Position numbers and translations under genes: made by a program. Positions 34,971 through 44,118 of a DNA stretch of 64,000 nt are shown here, piece by piece. A model generated the notes under the pieces. The model was not told the DNA's origin, made no database searches, and worked only from the letters and a program-made list of their open reading frames with translations. The number at the start of each line of letters is the position of its first letter. The stretch's first letter is position 1. This DNA is from Marivirga aurantiaca (GTDB taxonomy: Bacteria; Bacteroidota; Bacteroidia; Cytophagales; Cyclobacteriaceae), in assembly GCF_016679925.1 (NCBI RefSeq), contig NZ_JAEQBW010000009.1, positions 62,001 to 126,000 on the forward strand. The letters are read 5' to 3'.

Positions 34971-37937
34971 TCAATTGACATATTCAATTTGTTGCTCTTC
35001 GTATTTAAAAATAGATTCATATATGGTATCCATAATCCTGGTGCGTATGTTGCCGTCAATGAGCTTTCTGTTTTCAGCATCCGGATATACACGGTTAGAA
35101 AGGAATATGTAAACAAGTCCAAATTCCGGATCAGCCCAGGCAGCGGTACCTGTAAACCCGGTATGTCCAAAAGCCAGAGGGGATGCATATCTGGAGGTAG
35201 GTGAGGGACCTTTTTCCTCTACAGGCTTGTCCCATCCCAATCCGCGCCTGTTGTCGCTATATTGTTTTTTGGTGAAATAGGGAACGGTTCCTTTTGCAAA
35301 ATACCTGCTTCCTCCGTAAGCACCATCCCACAAGTTCATTTGCATTAAAACAGCAAGATCCATCGCATTGCTGAACAATCCCGCATGGCCAGCCACCCCG
35401 CCCATCATGGCGGCTCCCTGATCATGTACCCATCCTTTTATTAAATCATTCCTGAAAAGCCTGTCATTTTCGGTAGGAGCTATCCTTTCAGCTGAAAAAT
35501 TACAGAGTGGCAAAAAACCCAACGTATTTAATCCTAATGGCTGATAAAGATTTTCAGATAAAAATTCCTCATAAGGCAGGTTGAGTATCCGCTCGCATAT
35601 TTTTTGCATGATGTAATAGCCCATGTCAGAATAGCGATATTCATAGTTTTTCTGCCATTTGGGCTTGCTTAGTAGTTCCGACTCTATTACCCACTGCCAG
35701 ATAGAATCTGACAGCATAGTGTGTCCATAAAGGCCTGAAGCCAATTGATGCGGATATAAGCTGCCCGCCTGAGTATTGTAATGAGGGGATTTTGTGCCAA
35801 AGAAGTCGCTGGTTCTCATCCAAAAGGGGATATAAGGAAGCAACCCTGCCTGATGGGTTAGTATATCCCTTAAAGTCATATTTTTTTTATTGCTCTTCTT
35901 TAATTCCGGTAGATAATTATAAATTTTTTTGTCCAAATCCAATATTCCCCTGTCATAAAGAAACATAATACTTTGAAGAGTGGCCGCCACTTTGGTGATT
36001 GATGCTAAGTCGTATATGGTTTCGCTGTCTACCGGAACCTCTCTGTCATAAGCCAAATAACCATAGTTCTTGTCAAAGATTATTTGACCATCTTTGGCCA
36101 CAATCACCTGGCAACCGGGAGTTGCCTTGGTATCGATGGCTTCTTGTGCAATCATATCAATTCCTGATAAAATAGAGGCATCCATACCTACTTCTTCAGG
36201 CTTACTAAAGCCAAAGCGGTTCAAGGTAGTGGTTTGTATGCCAGTGCCCACAGGAATTTTTTTAGAGATGCTTACAGGTAATTTGCCTTTTGCCGGCTTT
36301 GCCCCAAACAATATCTGGGGAGCCAATTGTTGGGTTTCAGGCGTATCTTCGTACATCAACAAGATATGGTCGAAGTTTGATATATAACTCAAGCTGTAGG
36401 CATTTCCAAAAACTGATAATACTACATTGGTTTCTTCTGCCAGTTTTTGCAGGAAAAGCAAGTCATCATCCCTAAGCCCAAACCTTTTAGAAGCATAATT
36501 GGCCATATCATGAATCCCTACAACCACTGTTTCATATTTCGACAGTTGATTCATTAGCCGGGTAAGTACGGCCGGATCATCTTCTTTTTTGTTGAGTTGG
36601 TAATGGCTAAAAGGAGCATATTTGCTTAGATATTGTTGAAATAGGCTATTCTCTTCGCCTCTTAATGACAGAGAGGCAAAGTTGGTAGTGTCTAGCAAAT
36701 GGATCGGCACAAAGTTGTTTTTACTTTTAACCAGTGTAGCTGCATCCGCATAAAGTTTGGTTAATAAACTTTCTGCTGAGGGATCATGAAGCTTCTTATG
36801 GAGGTCCTTTGAATCCAATTCTTTGAAACCCTTATCTAAACCTAATTTATATTTGGCTATCAATATTTTCTTTACACTCTCCTCTAATCTTTCTTCACTT
36901 ATTTGTTTTTTTTGAATGGCTTTTCTGATTTTTCCGACAGCGTTGGGTACATTCATTGGAAACAACAGTACATCATTTCCGGCCTGAAAAGCCAATAAAT
37001 CAGTCTCTCCCGGTTCGTAGAAATCGCTAACACCTTTCATATTCAGTGCATCGGTAAAAATCAAACCATCAAAACCTAATTCATTTTTCAGTAAATCGGT
37101 AACTACCGCTGATGATAATGTGGTGGCTTTATTGGGAGTGTCATCATAAGCAGGCACATGAAGGTGGGCCACCATTATGCTGCTTAAGCCGTTGTCAATT
37201 AGTTGTTTAAAAGGATAAAGTTCCAGATTGTTTATCCTTTCCTTAGAATGATTGATTACAGGCAGGGTAAGGTGGGAATCAGACCCGGTGTCTCCATGGC
37301 CGGGGAAATGCTTGGCATTGGCAAAAACACCATGATCCTCCAAGCCATTCATATAGGCGATTCCTTTTTTGGCTACATTTTCTTTATCCTCTCCAAAAGA
37401 GCGAAAGCCTATCACAGGATTCTTAATGTTGTTATTTACATCTACCACAGGGGCGAAATTCACATGCACACCTACTACCTTGGCTTGGCGGGCTATTTCT
37501 GCTCCCATCTGATAAATCAGACTGTCATTTTGAATAGCACCCAAAGTCATCTGCTTCGGGAAATTCATGGTGCTGTCTAGCCTCATGCCTAAACCCCATT
37601 CCGCATCCATACCTATCCAAAGTGGAAGTTTGGACTTTGCTTGTAGTTTATTGGTCATTTCAATTTCCCTTCCCGGACCTCCCTGAAAAAATATCAGGCC
37701 TCCTATATGGTATTTTTCTATGAGTAGGGATAAATTCTCTACATGCTCTTCTCCCTTATTGGAATAAGCGGCCACCATAAATAATTGTCCAATTTTTTCA
37801 TCTAGTGTCATAGATTCATAAATATTGTCTACCCATTTTTTTTGATTGGGGTCATGAATAGTGGGACGCTCCTGTGAGAAGACAACAGGTGGAAGATTAA
37901 AAAGTAGTAATAGGAAAAGATAAACTTTTTTGAACAT
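34971..37937 (-). CDS. GH3 beta-N-acetylglucosaminidase fused to a class C beta-lactamase-like domain
   Basis: A 988-residue exported protein with a signal peptide (MFKKVYLFLLLLFNLPPVVFS). Residues about 30-390 form a NagZ-like GH3 domain with WIGMDAEWGLGMR, the catalytic His/Asp loop KHFPGHGDTGSDSH and the LIFTDALNMKGV nucleophile region. A GH3 C-terminal sandwich spans about 400-590. A serine hydrolase domain (about 600-980) follows, with SITKVAATL (SxxK), YRYSDMGYYIM (YxN-like, here YSD) and the late FGHTGFTG box. The two activities suggest periplasmic turnover of peptidoglycan: GlcNAc removal plus a DD-peptidase or esterase-like step. The lactamase-like activity is uncertain. Confidence 0.9.
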   Translation of the reverse strand: MFKKVYLFLLLLFNLPPVVFSQERPTIHDPNQKKWVDNIYESMTLDEKIGQLFMVAAYSNKGEEHVENLSLLIEKYHIGGLIFFQGGPGREIEMTNKLQAKSKLPLWIGMDAEWGLGMRLDSTMNFPKQMTLGAIQNDSLIYQMGAEIARQAKVVGVHVNFAPVVDVNNNIKNPVIGFRSFGEDKENVAKKGIAYMNGLEDHGVFANAKHFPGHGDTGSDSHLTLPVINHSKERINNLELYPFKQLIDNGLSSIMVAHLHVPAYDDTPNKATTLSSAVVTDLLKNELGFDGLIFTDALNMKGVSDFYEPGETDLLAFQAGNDVLLFPMNVPNAVGKIRKAIQKKQISEERLEESVKKILIAKYKLGLDKGFKELDSKDLHKKLHDPSAESLLTKLYADAATLVKSKNNFVPIHLLDTTNFASLSLRGEENSLFQQYLSKYAPFSHYQLNKKEDDPAVLTRLMNQLSKYETVVVGIHDMANYASKRFGLRDDDLLFLQKLAEETNVVLSVFGNAYSLSYISNFDHILLMYEDTPETQQLAPQILFGAKPAKGKLPVSISKKIPVGTGIQTTTLNRFGFSKPEEVGMDASILSGIDMIAQEAIDTKATPGCQVIVAKDGQIIFDKNYGYLAYDREVPVDSETIYDLASITKVAATLQSIMFLYDRGILDLDKKIYNYLPELKKSNKKNMTLRDILTHQAGLLPYIPFWMRTSDFFGTKSPHYNTQAGSLYPHQLASGLYGHTMLSDSIWQWVIESELLSKPKWQKNYEYRYSDMGYYIMQKICERILNLPYEEFLSENLYQPLGLNTLGFLPLCNFSAERIAPTENDRLFRNDLIKGWVHDQGAAMMGGVAGHAGLFSNAMDLAVLMQMNLWDGAYGGSRYFAKGTVPYFTKKQYSDNRRGLGWDKPVEEKGPSPTSRYASPLAFGHTGFTGTAAWADPEFGLVYIFLSNRVYPDAENRKLIDGNIRTRIMDTIYESIFKYEEQQIEYVN

Positions 37938-38271
37938 GCTGTAGTTTTGAATTTATGATAAAAGCGAAATTAACATTAAGTTTGTTTTTTGGGAAATAAG
38001 CTATTCGTTACTTCTGGAAATAATAAAATTTGATTATTTTCTGTTTTAACTTGTACACAAGTAGCAAGCTAACGAAAAGAACAAATAATTCGTTTGTTAT
38101 GTAAGCTTAAAGATTAAAATAAAGAATCATGAAATAGCCATAAACCGAAGCAAACCAACCGAGCATGAATATTAGGTGTAAAAATGGCGGTTATTGAGTT
38201 TGCAGGTTGCTGAGCTATTTCATATCGCTAAGGCGGTACAAGTTGTGACCATTAACAATAAACTTATACAC
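37938..38271 (+). other. Intergenic region with 5'-leader element
   Basis: A gap of 334 bases between the divergent GH3 gene and the small membrane-protein gene. It contains copy 3 of the repeated leader element (38150-38278). An in-frame non-ATG extension of the downstream ORF runs back to 38194 but lies within the repeat and is unlikely to be coding. Confidence 0.5.
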
Positions 38272-38278
38272 ATGAAAA
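38150..38278 (+). repeat. 5'-leader element, copy 3
   Basis: ACCAACCGAGCATGAATATT (38154-38173) matches 921-940 with one mismatch. The 3' block 38245-38278, from GTGACCATT to TATACACATGAAAA, matches 59832-59865 at 31 of 34 positions and ends on the start codon of the next gene (38272). Confidence 0.7.
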
Positions 38279-38604
38279 TTCCATCTATATTCAGACTGCC
38301 AAGACATCAAAGATTTGAAATAAAGCCAAGATACTATGATCCTGTGAAAGAGGACATAGACAAGAGGACAAGCAGAATCAGACAAGAAATGAAGTATGAA
38401 GCTTCCGGAAATCGCACGGAAAGCATAAGAGAGGCATATTCTGCCGGCCGGAAGGCGAACAAGTCCGCTGATTTATTTCAGATTCTGATGGTAGGAATTA
38501 TTTCAGTGGCTTTAGGAGGTTATATATTTTACGGTGCCAACGTCTATTTCGCTTTACTGTTATTGATACCATTGTATATTTTTTTAAGAAGAAAAAAACG
38601 CTAA
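38272..38604 (+). CDS. Small mutL-linked membrane protein
   Basis: A 110-residue protein. The basic, hydrophilic N-terminal part (MKIPSIFRLPRHQRFEIKPRYYDP) is followed by two hydrophobic segments (about residues 66-82 and 84-101) and a RRKKR end. The ATG at 38272 is preferred because it is the ATG of the leader element and gives the expected start; the upstream extension is repeat DNA. Homologues preceding mutL in Bacteroidota are often labelled riboflavin synthase subunit beta, which the sequence does not support. Function unknown; conserved linkage to mutL (9 bases) is the main clue. Confidence 0.75.
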   Translation: MKIPSIFRLPRHQRFEIKPRYYDPVKEDIDKRTSRIRQEMKYEASGNRTESIREAYSAGRKANKSADLFQILMVGIISVALGGYIFYGANVYFALLLLIPLYIFLRRKKR

Positions 38605-38613
38605 ATATTTTTC

Positions 38614-40485
38614 ATGCCTAATATTATTCAATTATTACCTGATGCAATAGCCAACCAAATTGCAGCGGGAGAGGTAGTGCAGCGACCTGCTTCTGTTGTG
38701 AAGGAATTAATGGAAAATGCTATTGATGCAGGTGCCAAAAATATTAAATTAGTTGTGAAAGATGCCGGCAAGCAGCTCATTCAGGTAGTGGATGACGGGT
38801 CGGGAATGAACGAAACAGATGCACGCATGTGCTTTGAACGGCATGCTACTTCCAAAATAAGAAAATCAGAAGATCTTTTCACCCTTAAAACCATGGGATT
38901 TCGTGGAGAGGCCATGGCTTCTATAGCGGCAGTTTCGCAGGTGGAACTGAAAACCAAAACGGAAGCGGCTGAATTGGGCACATTGATCCAGATTGAGGCC
39001 TCTGAAGTGAAAAATCAAACACATGTAGCTTCAACCAACGGATCAAGTATTTCCGTTAAAAACCTCTTTTACAATGTTCCGGCCAGAAGGAATTTCCTGA
39101 AATCCAACCCTGTAGAACTAAGGCACATCATTGAAGAGTTTCAAAGAATTGCTTTATCCTATCCTGCAATAGCTTTTAGTTTTCACCAAAACGATTTGGA
39201 TGTTTATCAGTTGACACCCGGAAAGTTGAGCCATAGAATAGTGGGGCTGTTTGGTAAAAATTATCAGGAGCAATTGGTGCCATGCGATGAAAGTACCGAT
39301 CAATTAAAAATATACGGCTATATAGGGAAACCGGAATTTGCCAAGAAAACGCGTGGAGAGCAATTTTTCTTCGTGAATAACCGCTTTATCAGAAGCGGTT
39401 ACCTACATCATGCGGTCATTAATGCTTATGAAGGATTGCTGGCAAGGGAATCCCACCCTTTTTATGTGCTTTTTATAGAAATTGACCCTCAAAAAATTGA
39501 TGTGAATGTGCATCCTACCAAAACTGAAATTAAATTTGATGATGAGCGTACCATTTATGGTATTATGAGTGCTTCGGTGAAGCAGGCAATTGGAACACAT
39601 AATGTGGCTCCTGCTTTAGATTTTGAAAGTGATGTCAACTTCAGCTTTACGAAACCCAGGCAGGCAGAATTAGGTAGTTTCTCTACCAAAAGTTCTAATT
39701 ATCAGAAATTTAAATCAGGTGATGAAAATGATGAATGGAATAAAATCCTGAATAATTTTCAGGAGCTAAGTCAGAAAATCACTGAAAAAGAGCAAACGGA
39801 AGAAGCAGGTTTCCAAAGAGGAACGCCAGCTCAGGAATCGGTTACTTTTGGGAGTTCAATCAATGATCCGGATGATCAGCAAATCCCGGCTAAATCATTT
39901 TCCAATGAATTGACGGATGCCAAAAGAAGTGTTTTTCAGATTCATCATAAATATATTGCTACTCAGGTGAAGTCTGGTTTGATGCTTGTGGATCAACAAG
40001 CCGCCCATGAACGCATATTGTTTGAGAAATTTTCGCAACATTTGCATCAGCAAAATGGAAGTTCGCAGCAGTTTTTGTTTCCTGAGCAAATTAAATTGTC
40101 ACCGGCAGATTATGCATTGGTCATAGGAATGGAAGAGGAATTGAAAGCTTTAGGGTTTGTTATCTCCTCCTTTGGAAAAGAAACAATAGTGATTAATGGA
40201 GCACCTACTGAACTGAATGATTCTTCTGTAAAAGCTATTTTTGAGGGACTTATTGATCAGTTCAAACACAATAAAAATGTTCTCACTGTTTCAAAATCAG
40301 AGAATATTTCACGCTCATTGGCCAAACGCTCTGCCATCAGGTCAGGGCAAAAACTTAATGCTGAAGAAATGAATTCGCTGATTGATAAATTATTTGCTTG
40401 CGAGAATCCAAATTATACGCCATCAGGCAATTCAACTTTTATTATTTTTGATCTTGATAAGATCGCAAGCTTCTTTAACCGATAA
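38614..40485 (+). CDS. mutL: DNA mismatch repair protein MutL
   Basis: A 623-residue mismatch-repair ATPase. The N-terminal GHKL motifs are ELMENAIDAGA, VDDGSGM and GFRGEAMASI, followed by a transducer domain with HPTKTEIKF. The C-terminal dimerisation/endonuclease domain carries DQQAAHERILFE (D460), the DQHA(x)2E(x)4E metal motif with Gln for His, so it is probably a nicking-type MutL. This fits species without MutH. The variable linker lies at about 340-430. It is the second gene of a rightward unit ending with two rhomboid proteases. Confidence 0.97.
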   Translation: MPNIIQLLPDAIANQIAAGEVVQRPASVVKELMENAIDAGAKNIKLVVKDAGKQLIQVVDDGSGMNETDARMCFERHATSKIRKSEDLFTLKTMGFRGEAMASIAAVSQVELKTKTEAAELGTLIQIEASEVKNQTHVASTNGSSISVKNLFYNVPARRNFLKSNPVELRHIIEEFQRIALSYPAIAFSFHQNDLDVYQLTPGKLSHRIVGLFGKNYQEQLVPCDESTDQLKIYGYIGKPEFAKKTRGEQFFFVNNRFIRSGYLHHAVINAYEGLLARESHPFYVLFIEIDPQKIDVNVHPTKTEIKFDDERTIYGIMSASVKQAIGTHNVAPALDFESDVNFSFTKPRQAELGSFSTKSSNYQKFKSGDENDEWNKILNNFQELSQKITEKEQTEEAGFQRGTPAQESVTFGSSINDPDDQQIPAKSFSNELTDAKRSVFQIHHKYIATQVKSGLMLVDQQAAHERILFEKFSQHLHQQNGSSQQFLFPEQIKLSPADYALVIGMEEELKALGFVISSFGKETIVINGAPTELNDSSVKAIFEGLIDQFKHNKNVLTVSKSENISRSLAKRSAIRSGQKLNAEEMNSLIDKLFACENPNYTPSGNSTFIIFDLDKIASFFNR

Positions 40486-40490
40486 AATTT

Positions 40491-41282
40491 ATGTTCGCCA
40501 GACTGACTCCTGTTGTCAAATATTTATTACTGATTAATATCGCATTATTATTAATCCCATCTGTGCTTAATTTAGAGTTGTCCGGCATTTTCGGCTTGCA
40601 CTATATTTTTGCAGAAAACTTTAAACCATTCCAGTTTATCACCTACATGTTTTTTCATGGTGGCTTTGGCCATTTACTGGGGAATATGTTTGCCCTTTTT
40701 ATTTTCGGCCCTATGTTAGAAAGGTTTTGGGGAGCAAAACGTTTTTTTATATTTTATATGATCACTGGTGTTGGGGCAGGCATGCTTTATGGAGTGGTTA
40801 ATTTTGTAGAGATGCAGCAATTGGAAAGTGCTGCCCAGGATTACATTGAAAACCCCAATTATGAAGCTTTCAATGCTTTTATCAGAGATAATGCCAGCTA
40901 TGCCTACCGGCAGTGGTATGATTTTATAGATGCCTATGGGGAGAATCAAGGGAGCAGGGAGTATATCAATGCAAGTGTTCAGCGCGTAAAGGAAGTAGTG
41001 CGTTTTCAGGGGAATATTCCAATGATTGGTGCTTCGGGTGCTATATTCGGGATTCTATTTGCTTTCGGCTTTTTATTCCCCAACACTGAACTCTTTTTAT
41101 TATTTCCACCTATCCCTATCAAAGCTAAATACCTTGTAACCTTCTATGCTATATACGAGTTATATGCAGGCATACAGCGGACTCCGGGAGATAATGTGGC
41201 GCACTGGGCACATTTGGGCGGTATGTTAATTGCTTTCATCCTTTTAAAGATATGGCAGGACAATAGGAGAAAATTTTATTAA
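40491..41282 (+). CDS. Rhomboid family intramembrane serine protease
   Basis: A 263-residue membrane protein with at least six hydrophobic segments. The catalytic dyad is visible: S182 in IGASGAIFG and H241 in WAHLGG. The HGGFGHLLGNMFAL segment in an early helix is the other rhomboid hallmark. A hydrophilic insertion of about 70 residues (about 110-170) separates early helices. It starts 5 bases after mutL and 5 bases before the second rhomboid gene, so the three are co-transcribed. Substrates unknown. Confidence 0.93.
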   Translation: MFARLTPVVKYLLLINIALLLIPSVLNLELSGIFGLHYIFAENFKPFQFITYMFFHGGFGHLLGNMFALFIFGPMLERFWGAKRFFIFYMITGVGAGMLYGVVNFVEMQQLESAAQDYIENPNYEAFNAFIRDNASYAYRQWYDFIDAYGENQGSREYINASVQRVKEVVRFQGNIPMIGASGAIFGILFAFGFLFPNTELFLLFPPIPIKAKYLVTFYAIYELYAGIQRTPGDNVAHWAHLGGMLIAFILLKIWQDNRRKFY

Positions 41283-41287
41283 GTATC

Positions 41288-42193
41288 ATGGCAGGAATTT
41301 TTGATGAATTAAGACAGAATTTTAGAAGACCCAATAATGCTTTAAATCAGCTCATTATTATCAATGCAGTTGTTTTTGTGGGGCTTGGAATACTTGGAGT
41401 GATAAGTGCATTTACCGATTCTCAAAATATATATGCTATTGTTGATGCACAATTCACCATTCCTCCTGACATGGAAAGGTTTATATACCGACCATGGACA
41501 TTGATTACCTACGCCTTTTCACATGCAGGTTTTTTACATATTCTCTTTAATATGTTGGCACTTTATTGGTTTGGAATGCTTATTTCCCAATACCTTGGAA
41601 GTGCTAAATTAGTTAACTTATATATTTTGGGAGCTCTGGCTGGTGCGGTAATTTTTATACTGGCTTATAACCTGATCCCTTTTCTTGCTGAAAGAGGATC
41701 TAATGGAATGGTGGGTGCTTCTGCCGCTGTGTTTGCAATAGCCACTGCAGCAGCTACATTGCTGCCCGATTATCGTTTTCATTTGATTTTTATCGGTCCG
41801 GTGAAAATTAAATATATAGTGGCAGTTTATATTTTAATGTCCATTCTTGGTTCAGCCGGGGCAAATGCCGGTGGAAATATAGCTCACTTGGGTGGTGCAG
41901 GAATTGGTTTTCTGTATGTACGAGGCTTACAGGCAGGTACGGATTTTGGCTTATGGATTCAAAAATTCCTCGAAGGAATTACCAATCTTTTTAAATCCAA
42001 ACCTAAGATTAGGGTAACTCACAGAAGTAATAAGAGCTCCGCAACCAAAAGCAGTTCTACTCAGAAGCAGTCAAAATCATCTAAAGTTGAACAAGAGGAA
42101 ATTGATTTGATTTTGGATAAAATTTCCGAAAAAGGGTATGAAAGTTTGAGCAGGGAAGAAAAGCAGAAACTATTCAATGCCAGCAAGAAGTAA
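41288..42193 (+). CDS. Rhomboid family intramembrane serine protease with cytosolic tail
   Basis: A second rhomboid, 301 residues, with S145 in VGASAAVFA and H200 in NIAHLGG as the catalytic pair, plus the HAGFLHILFNMLALYWFG helix. After the last membrane segment comes a Ser/Lys-rich linker (about 240-265) and a small conserved helical tail (EEIDLILDKISEKGYESLS...), as in other Bacteroidota rhomboids. It is not a close copy of its neighbour, so the pair is an old duplication. The stop codon lies at the left inverted repeat of the element at 42191-42631. Confidence 0.93.
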   Translation: MAGIFDELRQNFRRPNNALNQLIIINAVVFVGLGILGVISAFTDSQNIYAIVDAQFTIPPDMERFIYRPWTLITYAFSHAGFLHILFNMLALYWFGMLISQYLGSAKLVNLYILGALAGAVIFILAYNLIPFLAERGSNGMVGASAAVFAIATAAATLLPDYRFHLIFIGPVKIKYIVAVYILMSILGSAGANAGGNIAHLGGAGIGFLYVRGLQAGTDFGLWIQKFLEGITNLFKSKPKIRVTHRSNKSSATKSSSTQKQSKSSKVEQEEIDLILDKISEKGYESLSREEKQKLFNASKK

Positions 42194-42631
42194 TTACGAA
42201 TTAGGCTTCTCATGATAATTGACTTTGCATAGAAATTCTTCTTTATGGCTTCTAGAAAGCATTTTATTAAAATTCTTTAGGAATAAAAACCTCAAAAAAT
42301 AGGTCTTTCGTTGAAAAGTGGGGTTTGTTATTTTGTTTCTCGTATTTCGTTTCCAAATTTTATTTTACTTTCTTTTTTCTTGACAAAAAAGAAACAAAAA
42401 GTCAAGACAAAAAGATGCTTCTATGCTACAATTCCGCAATTCCGCGCGCTCCCCGCCTTTTTGTCCTCCTACCCGCCCTCTCCGAGCAAAACTTGTCCCG
42501 GTAAGTCGGGATTTTATTTGGTTTAGAGATTTCGAAGTATTTATCAAGAGTACCCGAATTAAGAATTGTAAATTGAAGATTAAGCCAATTGATGTATCTT
42601 CATATTTGTAAATGTTTTTAATTCGTAATTA
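42191..42631. repeat. Intergenic repeat element R1 with 13-bp terminal inverted repeats
   Basis: The stretch between the convergent rhomboid and anti-sigma genes is bounded by TAATTACGAATTA (42191-42203) and its exact complement (42619-42631). Inside, read on the - strand, it shares a series of blocks with 62340-62670. These include a CGGGACA block, TTTTGCTCGGAGAG, GGAGGACAAAA, AGAAGCAT...TTTGTCTTGA, AATAAAATTTGG, TTTTTTGAGGTTTT and TCATGAG.AGCCTA. Short ORFs here (such as 42365-42547) have no coding features. No transposase is present, so it resembles a MITE or REP-like element. Confidence 0.75.
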
Positions 42632-42643
42632 ACCAATTTATGA

Positions 42644-43459
42644 TTAAATCTGGCCAATTACATACATTTTTTCCATGGTAGGATTTTCGCTTCCTCCTCT
42701 TGGTTCCAGGGTAACGGCAAAAGCTGAAGCTTTATCCACGCTTTTCATTTTGAGCAATGAAGTCATGTCACCACCCACATCAAATACTCCCATATCCACC
42801 GGTTTGCCTTCTACAATAGCCCATAATTGGTATTGTTGTGCTACTTCATTGGCAGGCATTTTCTTGGCATTTAAATACACTTCATTGGTATTTTTATTCC
42901 AATGAACCATCGCCTGAGCATCAGGAGACAACTCCAACCCCTCAAGTGGTACATTTTCAATGCCGGGCTGGCGTAAAATTTCCATATTGCTGGCGTATTG
43001 ATCTGACTGGTTCTTTACTATATTATACTGCTGTGCCAGGGTTTCATTCTGGGCATATAAAGCGGATAGCCTTTGTTCAGATTCTACCCATTGCCCACGA
43101 TAATAAAAGGTGAGAACAATTCCCAGTATCGCAATAATGCTTGCGGCAGCAGTGAGGTAAGGATAAAAAGATTGGGTATTACCGTCATTGCGGACTTCTT
43201 CAGTGAAATTATTATTTTCCGGATTTTGCTTTAAGTCAATTCCTAAATCATAAAATAAGTCTTTTTTTAATGAACCGGGAGGTGCTACGCTTCCAGCTTG
43301 CCCCATCGCAAACAAAGTTTCTTCTGTTTCATCAATTGCCTGGCGAATTTCCGGATGTTTCTCGGCTAATATTTGCACTTCTTTCCTTTCCTGCTCCGTA
43401 AGCTGGTCCAAAACATAGGCTTCTATGATGCCTGACGATATGTAATTCTCGATATTCAC
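42644..43459 (-). CDS. Anti-sigma factor (RskA-like)
   Basis: A 271-residue single-pass membrane protein. The cytosolic N-terminal region (about 1-95) has the GIIEAYVLDQLTEQERKEV pattern of anti-sigma-K factors. One membrane helix lies at about 102-122, followed by a coiled coil and the periplasmic RskA domain with YQLWAIVEGKPVDMGVF and FAVTLEPRGG. Its start overlaps the stop of the ECF sigma gene by four bases, so the two are coupled and the protein should sequester that sigma factor. The inducing signal is not evident. Confidence 0.9.
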   Translation of the reverse strand: MNIENYISSGIIEAYVLDQLTEQERKEVQILAEKHPEIRQAIDETEETLFAMGQAGSVAPPGSLKKDLFYDLGIDLKQNPENNNFTEEVRNDGNTQSFYPYLTAAASIIAILGIVLTFYYRGQWVESEQRLSALYAQNETLAQQYNIVKNQSDQYASNMEILRQPGIENVPLEGLELSPDAQAMVHWNKNTNEVYLNAKKMPANEVAQQYQLWAIVEGKPVDMGVFDVGGDMTSLLKMKSVDKASAFAVTLEPRGGSENPTMEKMYVIGQI

Positions 43460-44022
43460 AATAATAATGCCCTTAGTTCACGCATGGCTGTTCTTGCCCT
43501 TGTTTTTACAGTTCCCAAAGGAATACTGAATTCTTCGGCAATTTCAGTTTGTGTGTAGCCTTTAAAATACATTTGATCAATAATAAACCTCAATTCCTCC
43601 GGAAGCTGATCCAGTACTTTTTCAAGTCCAATGCCATCAGTGTAAAGAGTATGAGAGTTGGAATGATCAATTGCATGTACGTTGTCTGAAACTAAATCGG
43701 TTTTAAAGGTTTTTTTTATTTCCTTAGATCGGATTTTATCTATGGATGCATTACGGCTAATATTCACCAGCCAGGTATAAAGGCGGCCTTTTCCGGCATC
43801 ATAAGCAGAAAAATTATTCCAGACCTTCATAAATATATCATTAAGCACTTCCTGAGCTACAGATTCGGATTTTACTATCCGGATTATTACACCATACAAC
43901 GCGCTACTGTAGTTATCATATAAATATTCCAGTGCTGCGGGCTTTTTGGCCTGTAGCTCTTTTATTAATACTTCTTCTGATATTTTTATAGCGGTGCTAA
44001 TGATTTTTGGTTGTTTCTTCAA
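43456..44022 (-). CDS. ECF-type RNA polymerase sigma factor
   Basis: A 188-residue sigma-70 family factor lacking regions 1 and 3. Sigma-2 covers about residues 25-95 (YLYDNYSSALYGVI...AQEVLNDIFMKVWNN...GRLYTWLVNISRN). Sigma-4 covers about 135-185 (LPEELRFIIDQMYFKGYTQTEIA followed by PLGTVKTRAR). This is the SigK-type partner of an RskA anti-sigma factor, encoded next to it with overlapping codons. The target regulon is unknown; no ECF promoter could be assigned by eye. Confidence 0.93.
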   Translation of the reverse strand: MKKQPKIISTAIKISEEVLIKELQAKKPAALEYLYDNYSSALYGVIIRIVKSESVAQEVLNDIFMKVWNNFSAYDAGKGRLYTWLVNISRNASIDKIRSKEIKKTFKTDLVSDNVHAIDHSNSHTLYTDGIGLEKVLDQLPEELRFIIDQMYFKGYTQTEIAEEFSIPLGTVKTRARTAMRELRALLL

Positions 44023-44052
44023 GGGTAAATAAAATGATATAAATTCAAATAA

Positions 44053-44102
44053 AAAAAGCTGTTGAGAGATTTCAATATAATATCCTTTCCCAACAGCTTT
44101 TT
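44053..44102 (-). terminator. Intrinsic terminator downstream of lpd
   Basis: AAAAAGCTGTTG and CAACAGCTTTTT form a perfect 12-bp stem with A/T runs on both sides and a 26-nt loop. It follows the lpd stop by 17 bases and precedes the sigma factor gene, separating the two transcripts. Confidence 0.85.
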
Positions 44103-44118
44103 GTTCAAATTTATATTT

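Noticed and set aside
38194-38271. N-terminal extension of the mutL-linked small protein
   Set aside because: It starts without ATG and runs through the repeated leader element, whose 3' end marks the ATG at 38272 as the start.
42365-42547. Short ORFs within R1, and similar ones at 62310-62511
   Set aside because: They are chance frames in repeat DNA; the two copies differ by frameshifts and the peptides are not conserved.
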